NCBI GenBank assembly: GCA_946545765.1
Contig: CAMNNS010000030.1
Span: 1-13,168, forward strand
Length of the DNA: 13,168 bases
Direction of reading: 5' to 3'
Source: an uncultured Bacteroidales bacterium
GTDB taxonomy: Bacteria; Bacteroidota; Bacteroidia; Bacteroidales; UBA932
Shown piece after piece: positions 6,576 to 13,168 of this stretch (its first letter is position 1; every line of letters begins with the position of its first letter). The notes beneath the pieces are model-generated. The model had not been told where the DNA came from, did not search any database, and saw only the letters and a list, made by a program, of their open reading frames with translations. Made by a program: the position numbers and the translations under genes.

Positions 6576-8702
6576 ATGAATAACAGATATAAAGTAAAAC
6601 AATTTGATGAATACGACTGCGGAGCAGCTTCGCTGGCTTCTGTAGCAAAATGGTTTGGGATTGATGCACCTCTGGCTCAAATTAGAAGAGAATGTGGTTG
6701 TAGCCCAGAGGGCATTACTATACAAGGAATTATAGATGGGAGCGAAAGTTTGGGGCTAAGTGCCAAGGCTCTAAAGGTAGAAGAGGCAAACAACTCCAAT
6801 GAGGGGGAGATTAAAGTTATAAAAATAGAGTGTTTAAAAGAGCTTAAATTTATAAATGCTCCTATTATAGCTCACTTGAAGAAAAAAGATGGTTTTATGC
6901 ACTTTGTTGTTGTATATAAAGTTACAGAGTCTTCTGTCTTATTTATGGACCCTGCAGAAGGTGAATATATTAAAGAAGATATTGATAGTTTTGCCAATAT
7001 ATGGAGTGGTTATATAATCACATTTAAACGCACATCGGTTTCTAAAATAGATAATAAAGAGGGAAAATGGGCAAGGATATTCTATCTGTTTGGGATATAT
7101 AAAAAAGATATAGTGTATGCACTTATAGGCTCTATAGGACTCACAATTATTGGGGTATGCAACTCACTATTTTTACAAAACATAATAGACTATATTATAC
7201 CGAGTAGAGATATAAAAATGTTACTAATTATCTCCTCTTTGATATTGATTTTAATTCCAACTACATATATCATTTCATACTATAGGAACATCTATTTAAT
7301 CAGGTGTGGTTTCAAGATAGATTCTTCGTTGGTTATCAATTTTTTGGAAAGAATTTTCAAGCTACCCACATCCTTTTTTGACGAATACAAAAGTGGCGAT
7401 TTAGAGTCAAGAATGTCAGATTCTTCAAAAATCAGAATATTGATAACAGAAGGTTTTGTAAACATTTTTATATGTGCCTTATCGCTGATTATAGTAATTG
7501 CCCTAATGTTCACTATATACTGGAAATTAGCGGTATCTGTCCTTCTATTTTGTCCAATATATCTACTCCTATACTATTTTTCAAATAGAATAAATAAGAG
7601 ATATAAAAAAGAGATTGCAGAGATAGGGGGAAAATTTGAAGGGAATGTGATAGATTGTTTAGAGGGGGCACATACTTTAAAACATTACTATAACGGCAAA
7701 GAATCGATATATTACTCTAAGAATTTATCTCTACTTGTAGAAAAAGGCTATAAGGGGTCTCGTATAATGAGTATATATCAAGAAGTTGGCAATAATATTT
7801 CTCAATTATTATTAGCCTCAATTATAGTAATCGGGGGATTTGCGATTTTTAATAACAGTATGAGTGTAGGAGAATTAGTCTCATTCTATACTTTAAGTTC
7901 ATTTTTTATCTCACCGATGAATCAACTTGTTGATATAAATTCTATAATTAATGACGCTTTAGTTGCTTCAGAAAGATTGATGGATATTATGACATTAAAG
8001 GGGGAACAAGAGGGAGACTTTAAAGGGCTAACAATAACCAAAAATAGTAATTATGAAAAAGATATACATGATATAGAATTTAAAAATATAGAATTTAAAT
8101 ATCCCGGAAGGGAGCTTTTATTCAAAGATTTTAACGCTACTATCAAAGGGGGAGAAATTAGTGCAATTATTGGGAAAAATGGGTGTGGAAAAAGTACAAT
8201 ATCTGCCCTTTTGATGAGAGACAGAGTACCAAACAAAGGAGAAATTAAATTAAATGGGACAAACATTAATTTGTACGATATTACTAATTGGAGAGAATAT
8301 ATCGGGATAGCATCACAAAATGTACATCTTTTTAATAGTAGTATTTTAGATAATATTATAGCTGGTGCAATCTCTACAGATTTAAAAAGAGTAGCAGAAA
8401 TTGTTAAAGAATTGGAAATAGATAAAATGATAGAGGAATTCCCACAGGGTTTACTCACTTTTGTTGGAAGTAAAGGGAAGAATCTTTCGGGAGGGCAAAT
8501 GCAAAAAATTGCAATTGCAAGATTGCTCTATAAAGAACCGCAGATTTATATCTTTGACGAGGCTACTTCATATATGGATCAACATTCTGAGAATCTTGTC
8601 ATTGAAGTAATTAAAAAACTTAAAAAACAGGGGAAAAGTATTATTATAATATCACATAGGAAGAACATTATAGATACAGCAGATAATATTATTAAATTAT
8701 GA
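6576..8702 (+). CDS. Peptidase-containing ABC transporter (C39 peptidase), exporter of double-glycine peptides
   Basis: This 708-residue protein is a full PCAT/bacteriocin-type exporter that cuts leader peptides after Gly-Gly and moves the core across the inner membrane using ATP. The C39 cysteine peptidase is residues 1 to about 150: oxyanion Gln9, catalytic Cys15 (YDCGAAS), His109 (MHFVVVY) and Asp125 (MDPAEG), so it should be active. The membrane domain (about 175-450) has around six hydrophobic segments. The ATPase domain (about 500-708) has Walker A GKNGCGKST (533-541), Q-loop Gln581, signature LSGGQ (637-641), Walker B IYIFDEATS (657-665) with Asp661-Glu662, and H-loop His694. The start at 6576 puts the QFDEYDCG motif at the usual distance from the N-terminus. 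Two double-glycine peptides follow directly and are its likely substrates. No dedicated HlyD partner lies inside the cassette; TolC- and HlyD-family genes start about 660 bases downstream. Transcription is probably controlled at the inverted repeat just upstream. Confidence 0.96.
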   Translation: MNNRYKVKQFDEYDCGAASLASVAKWFGIDAPLAQIRRECGCSPEGITIQGIIDGSESLGLSAKALKVEEANNSNEGEIKVIKIECLKELKFINAPIIAHLKKKDGFMHFVVVYKVTESSVLFMDPAEGEYIKEDIDSFANIWSGYIITFKRTSVSKIDNKEGKWARIFYLFGIYKKDIVYALIGSIGLTIIGVCNSLFLQNIIDYIIPSRDIKMLLIISSLILILIPTTYIISYYRNIYLIRCGFKIDSSLVINFLERIFKLPTSFFDEYKSGDLESRMSDSSKIRILITEGFVNIFICALSLIIVIALMFTIYWKLAVSVLLFCPIYLLLYYFSNRINKRYKKEIAEIGGKFEGNVIDCLEGAHTLKHYYNGKESIYYSKNLSLLVEKGYKGSRIMSIYQEVGNNISQLLLASIIVIGGFAIFNNSMSVGELVSFYTLSSFFISPMNQLVDINSIINDALVASERLMDIMTLKGEQEGDFKGLTITKNSNYEKDIHDIEFKNIEFKYPGRELLFKDFNATIKGGEISAIIGKNGCGKSTISALLMRDRVPNKGEIKLNGTNINLYDITNWREYIGIASQNVHLFNSSILDNIIAGAISTDLKRVAEIVKELEIDKMIEEFPQGLLTFVGSKGKNLSGGQMQKIAIARLLYKEPQIYIFDEATSYMDQHSENLVIEVIKKLKKQGKSIIIISHRKNIIDTADNIIKL

Positions 8703-8784
8703 TAAAAATTATACCGGTTAAAATATGGATTTCCATTGGTGGTATCTGACGCACCTTTTCGGTCAGAAAATTAAAACAACTAAT

Positions 8785-9000
8785 ATGAAGGATACGAGTT
8801 TAAAGATTAGAGGGTTTATTAGTTTAGAAGAAAAAGAGCTAAACCTTAGAGGTGGAATAAGCTGGCAAATAATTGGTATTGCTACCGGAATTATTGCTTC
8901 TGTTATTAAAGCAATAAACACCTACAAAGATGATTTTATCAGAGGGTACCAAGCTGGAGTTGCAGGTAAAGAATTTTCGGGAATAAAATTCGGAGGATAG
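8785..9000 (+). CDS. Double-glycine leader peptide 1, candidate bacteriocin subunit
   Basis: This is a 71-residue precursor. The leader (residues 1-24) ends RGG, with hydrophobic Leu at -4 and -6 and acidic residues at -7, -9 and -10, close to the double-glycine leader pattern. The predicted mature peptide is 47 residues, starts ISWQIIG, is mildly cationic by my count (about +2), has no cysteine and ends FGG. The core holds a hydrophobic stretch IIGIATGIIASVI with one GxxxG (GIATG), then a polar part and a second GxxxG (GYQAG). An in-frame ATG at 8725 would lengthen the leader to 44 residues; I prefer 8785, which gives a leader of ordinary size. It lies 82 bases after the transporter gene with no clear promoter between, so cotranscription is likely. 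I recognise no named bacteriocin. An alternative is a secreted signalling peptide. Confidence 0.8.
   Translation: MKDTSLKIRGFISLEEKELNLRGGISWQIIGIATGIIASVIKAINTYKDDFIRGYQAGVAGKEFSGIKFGG
8992..8996 (+). promoter_or_regulatory. Shine-Dalgarno GGAGG overlapping the end of peptide 1
   Basis: GGAGG is 7 bases before the ATG of the second peptide and forms part of the last Gly-Gly-stop codons of the first. Clear Shine-Dalgarno sites are uncommon in Bacteroidetes, and this one implies that the two peptides are translated together. Confidence 0.6.
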
Positions 9001-9003
9001 GAT

Positions 9004-9186
9004 ATGAGAGGCTTTTATGAACTTAGAATTGATGAAAGAGTAGCTATTTACGGAGGTAAAGATGCTAATGTTTCTAAAACAGTAGAACTTATCGGGTACC
9101 TTATAGGACGATTGGTTAAAAGTATCATTGATGTAAGAGATAAAAAAGAAGAAAAACCTATGAATGTTCCGATATATGGCAGGTAA
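9004..9186 (+). CDS. Double-glycine leader peptide 2, candidate bacteriocin subunit
   Basis: This is a 60-residue precursor. The leader (residues 1-18) is a near-textbook double-glycine type: Leu at -12, Glu at -8, Ile at -4 and Gly-Gly at -2/-1 (FYELRIDERVAIYGG). The predicted core is 42 residues, starts KDANVSK, has no cysteine, and carries a short amphipathic or hydrophobic helix LIGYLIGRLV with a GxxxG (GYLIG). The tail is highly charged (DVRDKKEEK) and ends PIYGR; net charge is about +3 by my count. It begins three bases after the stop of peptide 1, with a Shine-Dalgarno sequence inside that gene. The leader shares the RGF start block and GG end with peptide 1 (RGFISL against RGFYEL), so both should be processed by the C39 transporter upstream. 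Pairing, cysteine-free cores and GxxxG motifs suggest a two-peptide bacteriocin. Confidence 0.8.
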   Translation: MRGFYELRIDERVAIYGGKDANVSKTVELIGYLIGRLVKSIIDVRDKKEEKPMNVPIYGR

Positions 9187-9250
9187 TACACTCTTATACT
9201 CATAAATAGCAATAAATTTAAGTGCTAATTATAAGTATATTATAATTGGA

Positions 9251-9320
9251 ATAGAGATAAACAGAAAGGATATTCTACTACAATAATATTTATAGAAAAA
9301 ATCATTTTGTTTATCTCTAT
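9251..9320. promoter_or_regulatory. Long inverted repeat between the peptide cassette and the TolC-family gene
   Basis: ATAGAGATAAACA (9251-9263) and TGTTTATCTCTAT (9308-9320) are perfect inverted copies; the stem can extend to 16 pairs (9251-9266 with 9305-9320) with one G-U pair, around a 38-base loop. It could end the peptide operon or act as an operator for the downstream -7 element. No T-tract follows, which argues against a simple terminator. Confidence 0.5.
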
Positions 9321-9351
9321 ATTTATTCATCTATGTTAAAAAAAAAATTAT

Positions 9352-9359
9352 TATATTTG
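9352..9359 (+). promoter_or_regulatory. Bacteroidetes -7 element before the TolC-family gene
   Basis: TATATTTG matches TAnnTTTG in full but no good TTTG is found about 19 bases upstream. It lies downstream of the alternative ATG at 9333, so use of this promoter would require the ATG at 9366 and would leave almost no leader. Confidence 0.35.
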
Positions 9360-9365
9360 TCTGTT

Positions 9366-10703
9366 ATGAAGAAAAAAATACTACTATTATTTACCATTGT
9401 TATTGTAAATGCCGTTTGTTTATATGGGCAACAAATATGGTCTCTGACCGATTGTATCAAATGGGCGAAAGAGAACAACTTACAAATTCAACAAGGAGTT
9501 CTCACTACAGAACAGGCAAAGAACAATATTATCAACTCTATGCTAAATTTCGCCCCAACTCTTAATGCGGGCGTTTCTCACAATATGAGCTGGGGACGCT
9601 CAGTTAATCTACAAACTTTAGAGATAATCAAGAATAAAAGAAGCATGAGTACAAGTGGCTCTTTGAGCTCATCTTTGAGTATCTTTAACGGGTTATCAAA
9701 AATTTATACACTAAAGAGTGATAAAGCTCAACATAAAATATCTGAACAGCAGATAGAAAAACTTAAAAATGATATTACCATACAAATAACTCAGGCATAT
9801 CTACAAATTCTTTTATCACAAGAAATAGAAAAGAGTGCCATTGAAAGTTACAAAAGTGTTGAGGAACAAGTAGAAAGGACTTCAAAATTAGTTGATGCAG
9901 GTAGTCAGGCATATAGTACTCTTTTAGAGGTTAAAGCTCAATTAGCCAACGAAAAAAGTCAATGTGTGATTGCAAAGAATAATGTTAGGACAAATAAACT
10001 CATACTTATTCAACTTTTAGATCTGCCAAATCATACAACTAATATTGATGATTTTCAGGTTGCTTCGTTAGAAGAGAGTTTAGATGAACATCCCAATTTA
10101 TTGCCTACTGAGGATATAAACTATATATATGGTTCAGCTTTAGATTTACCTCAGATTAAAATGCAAGAGCTAACACTTGAAAAGAGCATCTATGATTATA
10201 AAAGTGCAAGGGGAAGATACTGGCCTACACTATCTATTCAGGCGGGGTATGGTTCATACTACACAGATAGTCAAAGTGGTGCTTTCTTCTCTCAGTTTGA
10301 TAATAACAAAAATCCAAGTGTTGGTCTCTCATTAAGCATACCTATATTTAATGCTTTATCAACAAGAATGAGCGTTAGAAATCAAAAATTGAATATAGAA
10401 AGAGAGAGAATAAATTTAGAGATACAAAAGAAGAATCTTTACAAAGAGATACAAAGTGCCTATAATGAAGCCTTTTCCGCATACGAGAAGATGAAAGCGA
10501 GTAAAGAAAATCTCACCTCTATCCAAGAATCTTTTAAATATACAGAGAATAAATTTAATGTTGGTATGATGAATGCTACAGATTACAATATCGCTAAAGC
10601 TAATCTGTTTAAGGCGGTAAGTGCTTATCTTCAAGCAAAATATCAATATATATTTGAGATTAAAATCTTGGATTTTTATAAAAGAAGAGAAATTGAATTG
10701 TAA
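9366..10703 (+). CDS. TolC-family outer-membrane efflux protein
   Basis: This 445-residue protein has a signal peptide (MKKKILLLF start, hydrophobic core, likely cleavage at YG-QQ near residue 21). After it comes the typical TolC opening SLTDCIKWAKENN (26-38), two long alpha-helical hairpin regions and beta-strand segments such as APTLNAGVSHNMSWG and LSIQAGYGSYY, giving the duplicated outer-membrane efflux domain. TolC proteins form trimeric channels through the outer membrane and periplasm for ABC or RND pumps. I chose the ATG at 9366 rather than 9333, because it starts a standard signal peptide and the upstream ATG precedes a promoter-like element. The adaptor gene follows after 26 bases, so the two form an operon. 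It may serve a MacB-type pump encoded elsewhere, or the upstream peptide exporter; the sequence cannot decide. Confidence 0.93.
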   Translation: MKKKILLLFTIVIVNAVCLYGQQIWSLTDCIKWAKENNLQIQQGVLTTEQAKNNIINSMLNFAPTLNAGVSHNMSWGRSVNLQTLEIIKNKRSMSTSGSLSSSLSIFNGLSKIYTLKSDKAQHKISEQQIEKLKNDITIQITQAYLQILLSQEIEKSAIESYKSVEEQVERTSKLVDAGSQAYSTLLEVKAQLANEKSQCVIAKNNVRTNKLILIQLLDLPNHTTNIDDFQVASLEESLDEHPNLLPTEDINYIYGSALDLPQIKMQELTLEKSIYDYKSARGRYWPTLSIQAGYGSYYTDSQSGAFFSQFDNNKNPSVGLSLSIPIFNALSTRMSVRNQKLNIERERINLEIQKKNLYKEIQSAYNEAFSAYEKMKASKENLTSIQESFKYTENKFNVGMMNATDYNIAKANLFKAVSAYLQAKYQYIFEIKILDFYKRREIEL

Positions 10704-10729
10704 ATTAAAATTACTAAATACCCGTTGAG

Positions 10730-11953
10730 ATGAGTAATAAACAAAAATCAAACAAAAAGAAGATAAGAATTTTTGCTATAGTTGGAGCAGTTATTATACT
10801 ACTTATAGCTGTAAAGAAATGTGGTTCAGATAATAGTGTGTATGTTAATGTGCAAAAACCAGAGAGGAAAACTATTGTAGAAAGTATTCCGGCAAATGGT
10901 AAAATTCAACCAGTTACAGAGGTAAAAATCTCCCCTGATGTATCGGGAGAGATTGTTGAACTATGTGTAAAAGAGGGAGATGCAGTAACAAAAGGACAAT
11001 TGATTATTAAGATTAAACAAGATATTTATTTGTCTGCTGTAGAACAAGCATTAGCAAGCTTGAATTCTATTAAGGCTAATTATAAACAGCAAGAGGCACA
11101 AACCGCAAGGATTAAACAAAATTTTGAAAGAAATAAACTCTTATACGAATTAAAGACTATCTCTAAAGCTGAATATGAAGTAGCAAGTACAGAGTGGGAA
11201 GTGGCACAAGAACAATTAAGTGCAGCAAAATTTAATATAAGTAGTGCAGAGGCAAGGGTAAAAGAAGCAAGAGAAAATCTTTCAAAGACAACTATCTACG
11301 CTCCTATGGATGGTATAGTATCTAAACTAAGTGTAGAATTGGGAGAGAGGGTTGTAGGTACTTCTCAAATGGCTGGTACAGAAATGTTAAGAATAGCCAA
11401 TTTTGATGCGATGGAGGTCTTGGTTGATGTTAATGAGAACGATATTATCAGATTAAAAGTTGGAGATAGTGCTGAGATAAGTGTAGATGCTTATATGGAT
11501 AGAAAATTTATGGGTTATGTAACAGAGGTTGCAAACTCTTCAAAGAGTAGTACAGCTACAACAAGTCAAGCAACTACTTTTGAGGTTAATATAAGATTGG
11601 ATCCTAAATCTTACTCAGATCTATTTTCAGAAAATCCACGACCATTCCGCCCTGGAATGAGTGCATCTGTACAAATCAAAACAAGTGTGGCAGAAAATGT
11701 ATTAGTTTTGCCTTTGGCAGCTATAGTTACAAAAAAAGAATTACTCGGCGACTCTGGTCTTTCTCAAGCGGTGTTTACATATAATTCTGAAACAAAAACT
11801 GTTACTGCTGTTCCTGTTAAAATAGGTTTACAAGATATTTCCGATATAGAGATAAAAGAGGGGATAACAGATTCTACCCTTGTAGTTTCTGGCCCTGTTC
11901 AAACTATTAAATCTTTAAACAATAATACAGAAGTAAAAGCCACGATAAAATAA
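10730..11953 (+). CDS. HlyD/MacA-family periplasmic adaptor protein
   Basis: This 407-residue membrane-fusion protein has one N-terminal membrane anchor (about residues 12-28), then a lipoyl-like half-motif ISPDVSGEIVELCVKEGDAV (67-86), a coiled-coil hairpin (about 97-187) rich in Q, E, A and K, the second lipoyl half TIYAPMDGIVSKL (188-200), a beta-barrel domain (about 225-320) and a membrane-proximal domain. These adaptors bridge an inner-membrane pump and a TolC channel. The architecture fits adaptors of MacAB-type ABC efflux pumps better than RND adaptors, but no pump gene follows in the window. The preceding TolC-family gene is its likely partner. Its stop is 11 bases before the next start, so the operon continues into tsaB. 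Confidence 0.93.
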   Translation: MSNKQKSNKKKIRIFAIVGAVIILLIAVKKCGSDNSVYVNVQKPERKTIVESIPANGKIQPVTEVKISPDVSGEIVELCVKEGDAVTKGQLIIKIKQDIYLSAVEQALASLNSIKANYKQQEAQTARIKQNFERNKLLYELKTISKAEYEVASTEWEVAQEQLSAAKFNISSAEARVKEARENLSKTTIYAPMDGIVSKLSVELGERVVGTSQMAGTEMLRIANFDAMEVLVDVNENDIIRLKVGDSAEISVDAYMDRKFMGYVTEVANSSKSSTATTSQATTFEVNIRLDPKSYSDLFSENPRPFRPGMSASVQIKTSVAENVLVLPLAAIVTKKELLGDSGLSQAVFTYNSETKTVTAVPVKIGLQDISDIEIKEGITDSTLVVSGPVQTIKSLNNNTEVKATIK

Positions 11954-11964
11954 GAGGTACTGCT

Positions 11965-12702
11965 TTGAAAAAAGGGGAAAAATATATTATACTTTTAGAG
12001 AGTGCAACAGATTCATGTTCTGTTGCACTTTGTGATTTTGAACACCTTATCGCTGAGAAATATGCCCTAATTCCAAAAGGTCACGACTCTATGCTTGCTC
12101 CATTAGTTAAAGATATTTTAGATGAAAATAAATTAACTCCTAAAGATTGTTATGCAGTGGCAATAAGCCAAGGACCTGGAAGTTATGTTGGATTAAGAAT
12201 TGCTACATCTTTAGCAAAAGGGTTAGCTTTTGGAGGGGGACTTAAACTTATCGGGATAAGCACTCTAACAGTTATAACTCAATGTGCTATAGAGAACAAC
12301 TTGATTAAAAATGGGGAGAGATTAATTGTACCTATGATAGATGCTGGAAGAATGGAGGTATATACAGCAAACTATAACTCTGATGGAGAACAAACTTCAG
12401 AAGTATCGTCAAAAATTTTAGATGAAAACAGCTATTACTCAGAGTTAAAAGAGAACAAAGTACTTTTTACTGGCAATGGAGCTTTAAAGTATTATCAATT
12501 TTTAAAAGAAAAAGGGGCGGAGAATAAAGAAATTGCTGAACTACTCAATAATGCTACATTTATCCAACAATTACCTCATGCAAGTGGTTTAAGAATACCT
12601 GCAATACAATCCTTAATAAATGGGAAAGAGGACTCAGTCGCATACTTTGAGCCTTTTTATTTAAAAGATTTCATCCCCGGAAAGGCTAAAAAACTACTAT
12701 AA
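11965..12702 (+). CDS. tsaB: TsaB, t6A tRNA-modification subunit
   Basis: This 245-residue protein of the ASKHA fold is the dimerisation partner of TsaD in making N6-threonylcarbamoyladenosine at A37 of ANN-decoding tRNAs. Its N-terminal ILLESATDSCSVAL (9-22) and the signature SQGPGSYVGLRIATSLAKGLA (68-88, the GPGSFTGLR region) are typical of TsaB/YeaZ, and the length is usual. The start is a TTG at 11965; no ATG comes before Met43, which would remove the conserved first strand, and GAGG at 11954-11957 stands 7 bases ahead as a Shine-Dalgarno sequence. It is probably the last gene of the TolC-HlyD-tsaB operon, an arrangement I know from other Bacteroidetes. Confidence 0.95.
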   Translation: MKKGEKYIILLESATDSCSVALCDFEHLIAEKYALIPKGHDSMLAPLVKDILDENKLTPKDCYAVAISQGPGSYVGLRIATSLAKGLAFGGGLKLIGISTLTVITQCAIENNLIKNGERLIVPMIDAGRMEVYTANYNSDGEQTSEVSSKILDENSYYSELKENKVLFTGNGALKYYQFLKEKGAENKEIAELLNNATFIQQLPHASGLRIPAIQSLINGKEDSVAYFEPFYLKDFIPGKAKKLL

Positions 12703-12768
12703 AGTCTAAGTATTTTACAGACACCAAAATAACAAAATAGAATAAGCTCAGAAAAGTGAATTAATTAG

Positions 12769-12784
12769 AGAATAATAGTATTCT
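12769..12784. terminator. Weak hairpin between converging genes
   Basis: AGAATA (12769-12774) and TATTCT (12779-12784) pair around a 4-base loop, with T residues on the plus-strand side. It lies between tsaB and the converging thioredoxin-fold gene and could serve both, but a 6-bp AT-rich stem is weak. The rest of the gap 12703-12823 shows nothing else. Confidence 0.2.
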
Positions 12785-12823
12785 TTAATATGCACTCATC
12801 AAACAAGCAAGAGCAAAAGATTT

Positions 12824-13168
12824 CTACAACTTAGATATTATATAATCAAGTTTATCTAAATCATAAACATCTTTATCCACCACATCTCCCTCTTTATCAA
12901 ATATAAACATAGAAGGGAGTTTGGTTATATTATATGTAACTAAAGCTGCAGAATTTTCACCCAAACCATCGCAAACATTTATCCAAGGGAGATGAGAAAT
13001 CAAACTTGCCCAATAAGCTTTATCAGTATCTACACAAACAGCATAAATCTCCAACTTTTTCCCTTGATATTTTTCATAAATACTCTTTAACTCAGCATTA
13101 AACATTTTTTGAGCAATATCACCCGAATGCCAAAACAATAAAATAAATGGTCTTCCAAAAAGAGAAGA
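12824..13168 (-). CDS. Thioredoxin-fold protein without CxxC, C-terminal part (cut by window edge)
   Basis: The last 114 residues are in the window and the frame stays open to the right edge; the TTG at 13138 is an internal leucine, not a start. The visible part begins GRPFILLFWHSGD, continues with YEKYQGKKLEIYAVCVDTD, LPWINVCDG and YNITKLPSMFIFDKEGDVV, and ends LDKLDYIISKL. This is the TlpA/AhpC-type thioredoxin-like order: strand, active-site turn, helix, cis-proline strand (KLPS), final helix. Where FWxxWCxxC is normal it reads FWHSGDIAQ, so both redox cysteines are replaced by Asp and Gln. Disulfide exchange by this site is therefore unlikely; a binding or structural role is possible. The N-terminal part, including any signal or lipoprotein peptide, is outside the window. 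It converges on tsaB. Confidence 0.78.
   Translation of the reverse strand, partial: SSLFGRPFILLFWHSGDIAQKMFNAELKSIYEKYQGKKLEIYAVCVDTDKAYWASLISHLPWINVCDGLGENSAALVTYNITKLPSMFIFDKEGDVVDKDVYDLDKLDYIISKL

Noticed and set aside
6241..6669. Two minus-strand open frames around the 55-residue peptide and the transporter start
   Set aside because: They are opposite better-supported plus-strand frames and show no domain or promoter.
7292..8458. Minus-strand open frames inside the ABC transporter gene
   Set aside because: They lie opposite intact, motif-bearing transporter coding sequence.
8725..8784. Longer N-terminus for peptide 1 (MDFHWWYL start)
   Set aside because: It would make a 44-residue leader, unusual for double-glycine substrates; the ATG at 8785 gives a normal 24-residue leader. 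Not excluded.
6146..9320. TTATCTCTAT at both sides of the cassette as attachment-site direct repeats
   Set aside because: A 10-base AT-rich match is expected by chance here; the reverse complement also occurs inside the HlyD-family gene near 11846. No integrase or transposase is present.
10416..10751. Minus-strand frame across the TolC-HlyD junction
   Set aside because: It is antisense to conserved TolC-family sequence and to the adaptor start.

Overview
The window is AT-rich chromosomal DNA from a member of Bacteroidota, most likely order Bacteroidales. The evidence is the gene order ileS - TraR/DksA-family gene - lspA, the order TolC-family gene - HlyD-family gene - tsaB, and promoter-like elements of the Bacteroidetes type (-7 TAnnTTTG). 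Shine-Dalgarno sequences are scarce. Genus and species cannot be read from the sequence. Coding density is high: no stretch over 300 bases lacks a gene, and the four larger gaps (4568-4717, 6113-6304, 9187-9365, 12703-12823) hold only promoter-like elements and AT-rich hairpins.

Left third, minus strand (1-4567): a housekeeping operon of ileS, a TraR/DksA-family protein and lspA (cut by the window edge). Two things stand out. The IleS active-site signature is GIHH instead of HxGH. The DksA-family protein carries a 158-residue lysine-rich tail, encoded mostly by ten in-register 45-bp repeats, and has no cysteine.

Middle (4657-6112), plus strand: a secreted phosphodiester glycosidase (NAGPA-type) gene broken by one in-frame TAA just after its signal peptide, then a cvpA-family membrane protein gene. 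Each has a TAnnTTTG-type promoter candidate.

Centre (6305-9186), plus strand: an accessory cassette that looks like a bacteriocin or peptide-secretion locus. It has a 55-residue membrane peptide, a complete peptidase-containing ABC transporter (C39 peptidase, membrane domain, ATPase), and two short cysteine-free peptides with double-glycine leaders. Both predicted mature peptides carry GxxxG motifs, as two-peptide (class IIb) bacteriocins do. This is the best candidate for an undescribed system here. The transporter would cut the leaders after GG while exporting the cores. The 55-residue peptide is a possible immunity protein (inference only). A terminator-like inverted repeat ends 15 bases before the transporter start.

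Right part (9366-12702), plus strand: a TolC-family outer-membrane protein, an HlyD/MacA-family periplasmic adaptor and tsaB (t6A tRNA modification). The TolC and HlyD proteins could give the neighbouring peptide exporter its route across the periplasm and outer membrane, but this order is also an ordinary chromosomal arrangement in the phylum. At the far right, on the minus strand, is the 3' part of a thioredoxin-fold gene whose CxxC cysteines are replaced.
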